64,000 nucleotides of DNA from Aequitasia sp047973235 (GCA_047973235.1 JBKEBP010000118.1:1-64000), one strand, 5' to 3'; shown: positions 52,958 through 63,004, counted from the first letter of the stretch. Translations and numbers: made by a program. Notes: a model not told the origin generated them from the letters alone.

Positions 52958-55900
52958 TTGAAGAAACGAGCAATTAGAAAAGACTTCTTCATGGAGATTA
53001 GAAAAACTCCGGGTCGCTTCCTGTCAATTTTTTTCATAGTTGCACTTGGTGTTTCCTTCTTCTCAGGAATCAGAGCAACAGAACCCGATATGCGCTATAC
53101 TGCCGATACATTTTATGATGATTCTAACTTGGCGGATATCAAGGCGTACAGCACATACGGAGTCACCAAAGACGAAGTTAAGGAATTTGAAAAACGAGAT
53201 GATATAGACATCGCAGAGGGGGGATACAGCTATGATTTCCTCAGTACGAGGGATGATAATCAGGTAGTACTAAGAGTTGCATCTATGCAGGACAAGCTTA
53301 ACAAATACGAGGTTGAAGAGGGACGCTTGCCACAAAAAAGCGGCGAATGTCTAGTCGATAGCAAACTCGGATTTAAAATTGGAGATGAAATTAACTTAAC
53401 CCTAGGTGGAGATGACGATGTACTTGATACTCTAAAGACCGATACATTAACAGTGGTCGGTATCGGAAATTCCGCATTTTATGTAGGTTTTGAACGTGGA
53501 AATACTAATATAGGAACGGGTACTATCGATGGCTTTTGTGTTGTAACGGAGGATACGTTCGACCTAGAAGCATATACAGAGGTCTATATGACTGTAAAAG
53601 GTGCCACAGATGAGACTGTTTATACCGATGACTATGATGATTTAATAGATGATAAAGTAAGCGAGATGAAGAGCTTTACTACAGGCCTTGCCGATGATAG
53701 ACTTGCCGATATTAAGGGAGAAGCAACAGAAGAACTGGAAGAAAACCGTAGTGAGTTTGAAGAAGAAAGAGATAAAAACCAAGCTGAGCTTGACGATGGT
53801 GCTAAGCAGATAGCAGAGGGGCAAGAAGAAATAAGTGACGGTGAAGAACAAATCACATCAGGATACTCTGAAATTCAGTCTCAGCAGAATACAATAAATT
53901 CGGGATGGGCTTCGTATTATGATGGGCTTAGTCAACTCGAAGATGGTAAGGCATCATACGAAGATGGTCTGGCGCAGTATAACGATGCGGTGTCAGAGGT
54001 CGACGCACAGGAATCACAACTTGCAGGCTTGCAGCAAAAGATTGACTATGAAAAGGAACAGCTTGCAGCCCTGCCCCAGACTCCCGAGAATGCAGATGCA
54101 ATAGAAGAGCTGACGACTGCGATAGTAACCGATGAGGCTACTTATAATTATGCAGTAGCTGCTATAGAGGAAGCAAGAAGTACTCTTGCTCAGGAAAAAG
54201 AGAAAATAGATGCCGGGAAAGCAGAGCTTGATTCTAACGAAACGTTACTTGCGAATACGTATAATCAGCTGGTTTCAGGTCAGGGACAACTTGATGCGGC
54301 CAAAGCAGAGTTAAACTCAAAGCAGGGTGAATTATATGAGGCTAAGGCAGAGCTTGAGTCAAAACTTGCTGAACTGGAAGATGGCAGGAAGACTTTTAGT
54401 GAAGAAATAGCCAAAGCCGAGAAAGAAATCGCGGATGCTGAAGATGATATAGCAGATATCAAGATACCTAAGTGGTATGTGGATGATAGAAGTGTATTTC
54501 CGGATTATACCGGATATGGTGATAACGCAATAAGAATAGGAAAAATCGGACAGGTATTCCCTACTATATTCTTCCTGGTAGCGGCGCTGATAAGTCTTAC
54601 ATCTATGACAAGACTTGTTGAAGAACAAAGAACGGCTATAGGAACTCTAAAAGCACTTGGATATAACAACTATACAATTGCAATGAAGTATATAGGATAT
54701 GCTCTTCTGGCAACACTTAGCGGAAGCGTTGTCGGTGTATTAATCGGTGAGAAAATGTATCCGTATATTATCATATATGCATATGGTATGATGTATCAGA
54801 ATATGCATAATATAATTATACCTTATGATTTACCACTTGGCTTATATGCGACTGCACTAGCGGTGGTAAGTATACTGGCAGCAACCATTTTTGCTTGCTT
54901 TAACGAGCTAAGAGAACGGCCGGCAATATTAATGAGACCTCCTGCACCAAAGAAGGGCACAAGAGTATTTCTTGAAAGAGTCGGCTTTATTTGGAAACAC
55001 CTCAGTTTTATATGGAAGTCTACAATAAGAAATCTTATGCGATATAAGAAGCGATTTTATATGACATTATTTGGTATAGGCGCTTGTATGGCTCTGCTTC
55101 TAACAGGATTTGGAATTAGGGACTCTATATATGATATAACAAATATTCAGTACAATGATTTGCAGACATATCAGGGAATGTCATTTTATAAGGATGATAT
55201 ATCAAGCGAAGAGCTTACGGATATAGAAGACTATGTAAATAGTAAGGATTCAAATATATCGAAGTATGCAAATGCCTATATGAAAAATGTTACAACTGCA
55301 AACGACCGTAAGAAATGGGATGCATATATATTTGTGCCGGAGTCAATACAATCTTTGGATGGATTGGTTAACTTCAGAAACCGTATCACACACAAAGAGT
55401 ATCAGCTTTCAGACGATGGAGTGATCCTAACAGAGAAACTCGCTAAGGAACTGGATCTGGAAGTGGGTGACGAGATAGAACTTGAAGGGACGGATAAAAA
55501 GGCGCATATTGCTGATATTTGCGAAAACTATGTGGGTCATTATGTGTATATATCTCCGACGTATTATAAAGAATTATTCGGCGAAGACGTCAAGTATAAT
55601 AATTTATTGTTTGAAACCAATAGTGATGAAAAATCGGTCATTACAAAGACCGGAGAAGGCATTATAAATAGGGACGGAGTATTAAGCGTTCAGTATACAT
55701 CAGACATGGGCAGACAGATGGATGATATGATTAGTACTTTGAATCTGGTTATTATAGTACTTATAGTTGCAGCGGCACTACTTGCGTTTGTTGTTCTATA
55801 TAACTTAAACACCGTCAATATATCTGAAAGATGCAGGGAACTTGCAACAATCAAGGTGCTTGGTTTCTATGATATGGAAGTCGCGAAATACGTATACAGA

Positions 55901-56140
55901 GAGAACATTGTTCTTACTGTAATAGGTGCGTTAATCGGATGTGTGATGGGATTTGCACTTCACCAGTATATAATACAGACGGTTGAGGTGGAAGCAGTAA
56001 TGTTTGGACGTGTAATAAATTGGCCCAGCTACATATATAGTATACTGTTTACTATTTTGTTCTCGGTTATTGTAAATGTTGTCATGTTCTATAAGCTGCG
56101 TAAGATAGACATGGTAGAGTCACTTAAGAGTATCGAATAG
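52958..56140 (+). CDS. FtsX-like ABC permease with a long coiled-coil domain
   Basis: Permease of about 1060 residues. An N-terminal membrane helix (GRFLSIFFIVALGVSFFSGI) is followed by a MacB-like extracellular part. Residues about 245-500 form a long Glu/Gln/Ala-rich coiled coil. Two FtsX modules follow: segments near VFPTIFFLVAALISLTSMTR with LKALGYNNYTI, and near LVIIVLIVAAALLAFVVLYN with LATIKVLGFYDMEV. A second extracellular domain lies between the modules. The start is taken at TTG 52958, five bases after AGGAGG; a GTG at 52955 is also possible. The layout resembles large Firmicute exporters for peptides or cell-wall control; the substrate is unknown. Confidence 0.9.
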   Translation: MKKRAIRKDFFMEIRKTPGRFLSIFFIVALGVSFFSGIRATEPDMRYTADTFYDDSNLADIKAYSTYGVTKDEVKEFEKRDDIDIAEGGYSYDFLSTRDDNQVVLRVASMQDKLNKYEVEEGRLPQKSGECLVDSKLGFKIGDEINLTLGGDDDVLDTLKTDTLTVVGIGNSAFYVGFERGNTNIGTGTIDGFCVVTEDTFDLEAYTEVYMTVKGATDETVYTDDYDDLIDDKVSEMKSFTTGLADDRLADIKGEATEELEENRSEFEEERDKNQAELDDGAKQIAEGQEEISDGEEQITSGYSEIQSQQNTINSGWASYYDGLSQLEDGKASYEDGLAQYNDAVSEVDAQESQLAGLQQKIDYEKEQLAALPQTPENADAIEELTTAIVTDEATYNYAVAAIEEARSTLAQEKEKIDAGKAELDSNETLLANTYNQLVSGQGQLDAAKAELNSKQGELYEAKAELESKLAELEDGRKTFSEEIAKAEKEIADAEDDIADIKIPKWYVDDRSVFPDYTGYGDNAIRIGKIGQVFPTIFFLVAALISLTSMTRLVEEQRTAIGTLKALGYNNYTIAMKYIGYALLATLSGSVVGVLIGEKMYPYIIIYAYGMMYQNMHNIIIPYDLPLGLYATALAVVSILAATIFACFNELRERPAILMRPPAPKKGTRVFLERVGFIWKHLSFIWKSTIRNLMRYKKRFYMTLFGIGACMALLLTGFGIRDSIYDITNIQYNDLQTYQGMSFYKDDISSEELTDIEDYVNSKDSNISKYANAYMKNVTTANDRKKWDAYIFVPESIQSLDGLVNFRNRITHKEYQLSDDGVILTEKLAKELDLEVGDEIELEGTDKKAHIADICENYVGHYVYISPTYYKELFGEDVKYNNLLFETNSDEKSVITKTGEGIINRDGVLSVQYTSDMGRQMDDMISTLNLVIIVLIVAAALLAFVVLYNLNTVNISERCRELATIKVLGFYDMEVAKYVYRENIVLTVIGALIGCVMGFALHQYIIQTVEVEAVMFGRVINWPSYIYSILFTILFSVIVNVVMFYKLRKIDMVESLKSIE

Positions 56141-56156
56141 CAAAAATACAAAATTG

Positions 56157-56183
56157 TTAGCACTCTTTTCAAAAGAGTGCTAA
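56157..56183. promoter_or_regulatory. Perfect CIRCE operator upstream of htpG
   Basis: TTAGCACTC-N9-GAGTGCTAA, an exact match to the HrcA-binding CIRCE consensus. The nine-base spacer TTTTCAAAA is itself palindromic, so the whole forms a 13-base stem followed by TTTTTT and could also terminate the exporter operon. It lies upstream of the predicted -35 of htpG. Confidence 0.85.
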
Positions 56184-56190
56184 TTTTTTA

Positions 56191-56219
56191 TTGACTTTTA
56201 TTGCCGCAGGTATTATTAT
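56191..56219 (+). promoter_or_regulatory. Predicted htpG promoter
   Basis: TTGACT (56191-56196), a 17-base spacer, and TATTAT (56214-56219). The CIRCE ends seven bases before the -35, so bound HrcA would sit against the polymerase's upstream face. Confidence 0.6.
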
Positions 56220-56279
56220 ACTTATAAATGTTATTGTCACTTGGACAATATAAAAATAAAGACTAGGAGTGGTTTTAAA

Positions 56280-58274
56280 ATGGGCACAAAAAAAGGAAAT
56301 CTATCGATAAGCAGTGAAAACATTTTCCCTATCATTAAGAAATGGGTATATTCAGACCATGATATCTTTGCAAGGGAAATTATATCTAATGGTACAGATG
56401 CCATTACTAAATTAAAAAAACTGGATATGATGGGAGAGTATAGTCTTGCGGACGATTACAAACCTGAGATAAGTATAGTTGTTAATACAGAAGCAAAGAC
56501 ACTTTCATTTACGGATAACGGAATCGGTATGACCGCTGATGAAGTTGAAGAATACATTACACAGATTGCATTTTCAGGTGCAACGCAGTTTTTGGAAAAA
56601 TACAAAGATAAGACTACAGAAGATGAGATGATAGGTCATTTTGGTTTGGGATTCTACTCGGCTTTTATGGTTGCAGATGAGGTTAGTATAGATACTTTGT
56701 CTTACCAAAAAGGTGCTAAGGCTGTTCACTGGGTTAGTGACGGTGGTACTGAATATGAGATGAGTGACGGAAATAAAGAAGGCGTAGGAACAACTATTAC
56801 ACTTCACATAAATGATGACAGCCTGGAATTTGCTAACGAGTACAGAATTAAGGAAGTTATTGAAAAATACTGTTCATTTATGCCTGTCGAGATATTCCTA
56901 ACAACAGAAGGCAAAGAACAGGAATATGAGACAATTGACGAAGCTGATTTAAAAGAAGATGACGTTATCGTTGAGCGAATCCACGATGAAGAGAAGAAGG
57001 AAGAAAAGGTTAAGATCAACAAAAGAGCTGTATCTCTAAGTGATATACATCCATTGTGGACGAAACATCCTAATGAAGTAAGTGATGATGATTACAAAGA
57101 CTTCTACCGTAAGGTATTTATGGATTATAAAGAACCTATATTCTGGATTCACTTAAATATGGACTATCCATTTAATTTAAAAGGAATATTATACTTCCCT
57201 AAAGTAAACACGCAGTATGATTCACTAGAGGGTACAATTAAATTATATAACAATCAGGTGTTTATAGCAGATAATATTAAAGAGGTAATACCTGAGTATT
57301 TAATGATACTAAAAGGTGTAATTGATTGCCCTGATTTACCACTAAATGTTTCAAGAAGTGCATTGCAAAATGATGGATTTGTAAATAAAATAGCAGATTA
57401 TATTTCTAAGAAGGTTGCAGATAAGCTTGCAGGTATGGCTAAGACAAAGCGTGAAGAATATGAAAATTACTGGGATGATATAAGCCCATTCATCAAATTC
57501 GGATGCTTAAAAGACGAGAAGTTTGCAGATAAAATGAAAGAAGCACTTCTGTTTAAAAATCTTGATGGTAAGTATTTGACCTTAAAGGATTGCATTGAAG
57601 AAAATGGTGGAACAGTAGTAGAGGAAAAGGAAAATCCTGAAACTAAGGAAAAAGAAGTTGAAGAGGATGAACTTAAAACTACTATTTATTACGTATCGGA
57701 CGAACAACAACAGAGCCAATATATCAATATGTTTAAGGCACAGGGTCAAGATGCAGTGATTTTAAATCATAATATAGACTCACCGTTTATAAACGCATTA
57801 GAACAGAAGAATCCTACGGTAAGATTTAAGAGAATTGATACAGGTGTTGCCGGAGATGCTAAAGAAGAAATAAAAGAAGAAGAAAAAGAAGAATTTAAGA
57901 AGACTACAGATAGTTTGATTACAATATTTAGAAAAGCATTAGACAATGACAAGCTTGATATAGTTATAGAAAAGCTCAAAGATGATAATGTTGCATCAAT
58001 GGTAACTTTATCCGAAGAGAATAGACGTATGCAGGAAATGATGAAATCGTATGGTATGGACAACATGGAAACGGGTGGACAAGAAACACTTATTTTAAAT
58101 GCAAATCATCCACTTGTAAAGTTTGTAGTTGAACATAAGAGAAGCAAGAGTGTGCCTGTAATCTGTAAGCAACTATATGATTTGGCTATGCTTTCTCATA
58201 AGAGACTAAGCCCTGATGAAATGACAGATTTCGTAAATAGAAGTAATGAAATAATGATGTTGCTCACGAAATAA
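56280..58274 (+). CDS. htpG: Chaperone HtpG (Hsp90)
   Basis: Hsp90 chaperone of 664 residues. The N-terminal GHKL ATPase has AREIISNGTDAITKLK (catalytic Glu and Asn), LSFTDNGIGMT and GHFGLGFYSAFMVAD. The middle domain has PLNVSRSALQNDG with the catalytic Arg, and the C-terminal part is the dimerisation domain. An acidic insertion EKENPETKEKEVEEDELKT lies near residue 460. The ATG at 56280 after AGGAG is preferred over an in-frame 56241. The upstream CIRCE implies HrcA repression and heat induction. Confidence 0.95.
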   Translation: MGTKKGNLSISSENIFPIIKKWVYSDHDIFAREIISNGTDAITKLKKLDMMGEYSLADDYKPEISIVVNTEAKTLSFTDNGIGMTADEVEEYITQIAFSGATQFLEKYKDKTTEDEMIGHFGLGFYSAFMVADEVSIDTLSYQKGAKAVHWVSDGGTEYEMSDGNKEGVGTTITLHINDDSLEFANEYRIKEVIEKYCSFMPVEIFLTTEGKEQEYETIDEADLKEDDVIVERIHDEEKKEEKVKINKRAVSLSDIHPLWTKHPNEVSDDDYKDFYRKVFMDYKEPIFWIHLNMDYPFNLKGILYFPKVNTQYDSLEGTIKLYNNQVFIADNIKEVIPEYLMILKGVIDCPDLPLNVSRSALQNDGFVNKIADYISKKVADKLAGMAKTKREEYENYWDDISPFIKFGCLKDEKFADKMKEALLFKNLDGKYLTLKDCIEENGGTVVEEKENPETKEKEVEEDELKTTIYYVSDEQQQSQYINMFKAQGQDAVILNHNIDSPFINALEQKNPTVRFKRIDTGVAGDAKEEIKEEEKEEFKKTTDSLITIFRKALDNDKLDIVIEKLKDDNVASMVTLSEENRRMQEMMKSYGMDNMETGGQETLILNANHPLVKFVVEHKRSKSVPVICKQLYDLAMLSHKRLSPDEMTDFVNRSNEIMMLLTK

Positions 58275-58279
58275 GGTAA

Positions 58280-58310
58280 AAAAGTCTGCCGGTATTCGGC
58301 AGACTTTTTA
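58280..58310. terminator. Bidirectional terminator after htpG
   Basis: AAAAAGTCTGCCG and CGGCAGACTTTTT form a perfect 13-base stem around GTATT. The A and T runs are inside the repeat, so it can serve both convergent genes. Confidence 0.9.
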
Positions 58311-58316
58311 TAAACA

Positions 58317-58799
58317 TTAAACTTCTGATAAGACGGATATACCAAGCTTCTTAAAAAAAGTGGATGCATACTCATCAAAGGATTTTTCAATGGTTTTATC
58401 TAATGAGAATTCTTTAAGTGTTGTCCCGGTTACACATACAAGTGTTTCGTCATCAAAACGTAGATTATAGTATAACCCTTGTATTGAATCCGTTTCCAAG
58501 TTTAGATTACTTTCCTTAATAAAATTGGCAATCATATTATCGGTGAGTGAAAATACGAACCGGAAAGATAAAGGAGTACGTTTCCCTTTGATTATTGTAA
58601 GGCAGTAATCACGAATGCTTTTCCAAGTGGTATACATATTAGAAGGCGCCTCATCAAAATATGCAGGATGTAAATGACCATCAATATTAAATTTATTTGA
58701 AGTTATGATTTCGCCTTCGAGAAAATAAAATGAATCAAATGTATCTCTTAGTAAAATTTGATTCATACAGGATTTTGTATCAAGAATCAGAGTTTTCAT
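58317..58799 (-). CDS. DUF5721-like protein of unknown function
   Basis: 160 residues with no membrane segment or signal. The pattern MNQILLRDTFDSFYFLEGEI, WKSIRDYCLTIIKGKRTPLSF, FVFSLTDN and CVTGTTLKEFSLDKTIE matches what I recall of the DUF5721 family, which is widespread in Lachnospiraceae. The function is unknown. It is monocistronic, convergent with htpG and divergent from rluF. Confidence 0.65.
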   Translation of the reverse strand: MKTLILDTKSCMNQILLRDTFDSFYFLEGEIITSNKFNIDGHLHPAYFDEAPSNMYTTWKSIRDYCLTIIKGKRTPLSFRFVFSLTDNMIANFIKESNLNLETDSIQGLYYNLRFDDETLVCVTGTTLKEFSLDKTIEKSFDEYASTFFKKLGISVLSEV

Positions 58800-58875
58800 A
58801 GTTACCTCTTTTTAATTTTTTTGTTAACTTAAACCGTTACATTATAGCACAAGATTTAATATTATGGAGTATAAT

Positions 58876-59616
58876 ATGATTCGATTAAACAAATTTTTGA
58901 GTGAGGCAGGCGTTTGCTCAAGACGCGAAGCTGACAAATTAATAGAGCAAGGGACTATAAAAGTAAATGGCAAAAGGGCAACACTTGGTATGCAAGTTGA
59001 TGAGACAATGGAAGTGAAGGTGGGCAAGAAGGTTATTTCTGAAGGCGCTGAGAAAATAGTACTTGCATTTAATAAACCATCGGGCATAGTTTGTACAGAG
59101 AATAGACGCGATAGAAACAATATAATTAAGTATATCGGCTATCCAAAGAGAATCACATATGCAGGAAGGCTTGATAAAGAGTCAGAGGGACTTATGATAA
59201 TGACTAATGACGGTGATTTGATTCAACACATGATGCGTGCTGTTAATGGACATGAAAAGGAATATAAGGTTACTGTTGATAAAGAGATTACCAAAGAGTT
59301 CCTTAGTAGTATGTCAAAAGGCGTACATATAGTTGATGAAGAAAAGAAAATAGATGCAGTAACCAGAACATCAAAAGTAACGCAAATAGGCAAGTATACG
59401 TTTAGTATAATACTTACACAAGGCTTAAACCGTCAAATAAGAAGAATGTGTGAAGCACTCGGGTATAATGTGAGAAAATTACTAAGAATAAGAATTATGA
59501 ATATTAAGCTTGGAAATTTACCGATCGGTAAATACAGAGAGCTTACCAAAGAGGAGTTGGATGGTCTGTATGGAGATGAAAGAGAGAATGAAGGAGCTAG
59601 TCTCCCTTTTAAATAG
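58876..59616 (+). CDS. rluF: 23S rRNA pseudouridine synthase, RluF-like
   Basis: RsuA/RluB/RluF-family enzyme of 246 residues. An N-terminal S4 RNA-binding domain (IRLNKFLSEAGVCSRREADK) is followed by the catalytic domain with AGRLDKESEGLMIMTNDGDL (catalytic Asp) and LNRQIRRMCEALGY. KPSGIVCTENRRDRNNI fits RluF better than RluB. The ATG at 58876 has GGAG six bases upstream. Its 3' end overlaps ligA by about 56 bases. Confidence 0.88.
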   Translation: MIRLNKFLSEAGVCSRREADKLIEQGTIKVNGKRATLGMQVDETMEVKVGKKVISEGAEKIVLAFNKPSGIVCTENRRDRNNIIKYIGYPKRITYAGRLDKESEGLMIMTNDGDLIQHMMRAVNGHEKEYKVTVDKEITKEFLSSMSKGVHIVDEEKKIDAVTRTSKVTQIGKYTFSIILTQGLNRQIRRMCEALGYNVRKLLRIRIMNIKLGNLPIGKYRELTKEELDGLYGDERENEGASLPFK

Positions 59617-61534
59617 AGCAGGAAAGACTTATTACGCAGAAGGTCAGGAGATAATGACTAACTACGAATATGATAAGTTGTATGATGAACTGAAAGAAAT
59701 AGAGCAGAGACTGGGTGTTACACTTTCAAATAGTCCAACGATAAATGTAGGATATGAGACATTAAGCGAACTCCCAAAGGAACGACACGACTCGCCTATG
59801 CTTTCGCTTGATAAGACAAAGGAAGTGTCAGAATTAGTTTCGTTTGCAGGAGATCAAAGGGTGGTAATGTCTTGGAAGTTAGACGGACTTACAATTGTCC
59901 TTACATACAGAGACGGGAAACTCTTTAAAGCGGTAACTCGTGGCAATGGTGAAATAGGTGAAGTTGTCACTAATAACGCAAGAGTGTTTAAGAATGTTCC
60001 GCTTTCAATACCGTATAAGGGCGAACTCATTATACGTGGAGAAGCGATAATAACATATAGTGATTTTGAAAAAATAAATGAAGAAATAGATGATGTAGAT
60101 GCAAAATATAAAAACCCGAGGAATCTGTGTAGTGGCTCTGTCAGACAATTGAATAACGAGATTACTGCAAAAAGAAATGTTAGGTTCTTTGCATTTTCAC
60201 TTGTTAAAGCAGATAATATAGATTTTAAAAATTCAAGGAACTATCAATTTGAATGGCTTACCAATCAAGGATTTGATGTTGTGGAACATGTGGTGGTAGA
60301 TGGAGATGAAATTTCTGAAGAAGTTGTTAAGTTTTCAGAAAGAATACAGAAAAACGATTTTCCATCAGATGGTCTTGTGCTACTATATGATGATATAGAG
60401 TATGGGCAGTCACTCGGCAGAACGTCAAAATTTCCAAGAGATGCATATGCATTTAAATGGGCAGATGAAATAAAAGAAACTACACTTAAGGAAATAGAAT
60501 GGAGTCCGTCAAGAACAGGCCTGATAAACCCGGTAGCAATATTTGATAGCGTTGAACTTGAAGGAACTACAGTGAGTCGTGCAAGTGTACATAATATCAG
60601 TGTCATGGAAGAATTAGAGCTAGGCATTGGCGATAAAATATGTGTATACAAAGCGAATATGATAATCCCGCAAATTGCCGAAAATCTTACAAAAAGTGGC
60701 GTGCGAGACATACCGTATGAATGTCCGATTTGTAGTGGCAAGACGGCGATTAGGCAAATTAGCAATGCTAAAGCACTTTATTGTACGAATGAGAATTGCC
60801 AAGCTAAGCATGTTGGTGCATTTGCACAATTTGTTAGTCGTGATGCACTCAATATAGAAGGTTTGTCAGAAGCTACTCTTACTAAATTTATCTTAAGTGG
60901 CTATATAAAGGAATATTCGGATCTGTTTCATTTAGATAAATATAAAGAAGAAATTGAAACAATGGATGGATTTGGGAAAAAGTCATACGAAAACCTGGTT
61001 AATAATGCTGAGAAAGCCAAAAAAACTACGTTGCCTAAGGTGATATATTCCATTGGGATAGCCAATATAGGTCTGGCAAATGCTAAAATAATATGTAAAG
61101 CATTTGACTATGATGTGGAGAGAATTGTCACTGCCTCTGTAGAGGATCTTGTAGCAATCAATACTATAGGTGAGGTTATTGCAAAGGCGTTTGTTACATA
61201 CTTTAGTGATGATACCAAACTTTCAATGTTTAGAAATTTATTAAATGAGCTAATAATTGAAAAACCTGAAGAGTCTGCAAATAATCAAATTTTTGAAAAT
61301 GTGAATTTTGTTATTACCGGTGATGTGAGTCACTTTAATAATAGAAAAGAAGTTAAGGAACTAATAGAGAGTTACGGAGGAAAGGTAACCGGTTCTGTAA
61401 CTTCCAAGACGAACTATTTAATCAATAATAATCCGGGTTCGGCTTCTTCGAAAAATAAGAAAGCAAAAGAACTTTCGGTCCCGATAATAGGTGAAGAAGA
61501 ATTTCTGGAACTTATTCGGAGTAAGGAGGAGTAA
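59561..61534 (+). CDS. ligA: NAD-dependent DNA ligase
   Basis: Ligase of about 657 residues. The order is standard: Ia domain (YYAEGQEIMTNYEYDKLYDEL), adenylation domain with KLDG (K106), OB fold, Cys4 zinc site (CPIC...C-x4-C), helix-hairpin-helix region (TMDGFGKKSYENLVNNAEK), and a BRCT domain (FVITGDVSHFNNRKEVKELI). The start is uncertain: ATGs at 59561, 59570, 59576 and 59588 are in frame. I use 59561, which follows GAGGAG by four bases; family alignment would also allow 59570. All choices overlap rluF. Confidence 0.92.
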   Translation: MVCMEMKERMKELVSLLNRAGKTYYAEGQEIMTNYEYDKLYDELKEIEQRLGVTLSNSPTINVGYETLSELPKERHDSPMLSLDKTKEVSELVSFAGDQRVVMSWKLDGLTIVLTYRDGKLFKAVTRGNGEIGEVVTNNARVFKNVPLSIPYKGELIIRGEAIITYSDFEKINEEIDDVDAKYKNPRNLCSGSVRQLNNEITAKRNVRFFAFSLVKADNIDFKNSRNYQFEWLTNQGFDVVEHVVVDGDEISEEVVKFSERIQKNDFPSDGLVLLYDDIEYGQSLGRTSKFPRDAYAFKWADEIKETTLKEIEWSPSRTGLINPVAIFDSVELEGTTVSRASVHNISVMEELELGIGDKICVYKANMIIPQIAENLTKSGVRDIPYECPICSGKTAIRQISNAKALYCTNENCQAKHVGAFAQFVSRDALNIEGLSEATLTKFILSGYIKEYSDLFHLDKYKEEIETMDGFGKKSYENLVNNAEKAKKTTLPKVIYSIGIANIGLANAKIICKAFDYDVERIVTASVEDLVAINTIGEVIAKAFVTYFSDDTKLSMFRNLLNELIIEKPEESANNQIFENVNFVITGDVSHFNNRKEVKELIESYGGKVTGSVTSKTNYLINNNPGSASSKNKKAKELSVPIIGEEEFLELIRSKEE

Positions 61535-61540
61535 AACGTT

Positions 61541-62986
61541 ATGTCAGATAACAATGATACAAAAGATGAAGTGGTTAAGGGTACTGTGGAAGAAACCAAG
61601 CCTGAAGACTCTACCAATAAAAAAGATGACAGTAAAGATAAAAAAGATGATGATGGATATGAAAAGATATGCTCAGTATGCCATAGACCGGAGCATATTG
61701 CGGGTAAGATGATAGATTTACCTAATAATATGTGTGTGTGTAATGATTGTATGCAGAGAAGTTTTGATGCTATGACAAGCGGCCAATATGACTTGAATAA
61801 ATTGTTAAACAATTCTAATATGCAGTTCTTTAACATGGCAGATGTGGAAAACGCTACTCCTAAAAGTCAAAAAATCAAAAAGAAAAAGGAAGATGAGGAA
61901 GTAGTTCCATTAATTGATATTAACAATTTGCCGGCGCCACATAAAATCAAAGCAAGTCTTGATGATTTTGTTATTGGACAAGAACACGCTAAGAAGGCAA
62001 TGTCGGTTGCAGTTTATAACCATTATAAGAGGGTTGCAACGGATACCATGGATGAAATAGAGATAGAAAAGTCAAACATGCTTATGATAGGACCGACAGG
62101 TTCCGGTAAAACATATTTAGTTAAGACACTTGCAAAATTATTGGATGTGCCTCTTGCAATAACAGATGCTACTTCATTAACAGAAGCAGGTTATATTGGT
62201 GATGATATAGAAAGTGTTGTTTCGAAACTTTTAGCGGCAGCAGGCAATGATGTTGATAAAGCGGAGCAAGGAATAATATTTATAGATGAGATAGATAAAA
62301 TAGCTAAAAAGAAAAACTCCAGTCAGCGTGATGTAAGTGGTGAATCTGTACAGCAGGGTATGTTGAAACTACTTGAAGGTAGTGATGTCGAAGTGCCTGT
62401 TGGAGCAAATTCGAAGAATGCAATGGTTCCACTTACTACAGTAAGCACTAAGAACATACTATTTATATGTGGTGGTGCATTCCCGGATCTTGATACTATT
62501 ATTAAAGAAAGACTTATGAAACAGTCTGCGATAGGATTTGGAGCGGACTTAAAGGATAAGTTTAAAAACGAAAAGGATATTTTAGGGAAAGTTACACTTG
62601 AGGATTTACGTACATTTGGAATGATTCCTGAGTTCCTTGGAAGGTTGCCTGTAATAGTTACACTTCAGGGTCTCAATGAGGATATGTTGGTGTCTATACT
62701 TAAGGAACCTAAGAATGCTATACTAAAACAATATAAAAAATTGTTGGCCCTAGACGAGGTTCAGCTTGAGTTTAACGATGAAGCATTACATGCAATTGCA
62801 AGAAAAGCAGAAGAGCGTGATACCGGTGCAAGGGCACTTAGAGCGATAATTGAAGAATTCATGCTTGACATTATGTATGAAGTGCCTAAAGATAAGAACA
62901 TAGGAAAAGTTACAATAACCAAAGAATATATTGAAGGTACAGGTGGACCGTTAATACAATTAAGAACACAAAATGTAATCGGGTAG
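61541..62986 (+). CDS. clpX: ATP-dependent protease ATPase subunit ClpX
   Basis: AAA+ unfoldase of 481 residues. A Lys/Asp-rich N-terminal tail of about 40 residues precedes the Cys4 zinc finger CSVCHRPEHIAG...CVCNDC. The AAA domain has Walker A GPTGSGKT, Walker B IIFIDEIDKI, and sensor/arginine-finger region ERDTGARALRAI. It lies six bases after ligA, not beside clpP as in most Firmicutes, so it could be a second ClpX. Expected to deliver substrates to ClpP. Confidence 0.9.
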   Translation: MSDNNDTKDEVVKGTVEETKPEDSTNKKDDSKDKKDDDGYEKICSVCHRPEHIAGKMIDLPNNMCVCNDCMQRSFDAMTSGQYDLNKLLNNSNMQFFNMADVENATPKSQKIKKKKEDEEVVPLIDINNLPAPHKIKASLDDFVIGQEHAKKAMSVAVYNHYKRVATDTMDEIEIEKSNMLMIGPTGSGKTYLVKTLAKLLDVPLAITDATSLTEAGYIGDDIESVVSKLLAAAGNDVDKAEQGIIFIDEIDKIAKKKNSSQRDVSGESVQQGMLKLLEGSDVEVPVGANSKNAMVPLTTVSTKNILFICGGAFPDLDTIIKERLMKQSAIGFGADLKDKFKNEKDILGKVTLEDLRTFGMIPEFLGRLPVIVTLQGLNEDMLVSILKEPKNAILKQYKKLLALDEVQLEFNDEALHAIARKAEERDTGARALRAIIEEFMLDIMYEVPKDKNIGKVTITKEYIEGTGGPLIQLRTQNVIG

Positions 62987-63004
62987 CCTAAAGGAGGAAA
63001 AGAA

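Noticed and set aside
56157..56183. Simple terminator only, with no regulatory role
   Set aside because: An 18 of 18 match to CIRCE directly before a chaperone gene is very unlikely by chance, so I kept it as an operator that may also terminate.
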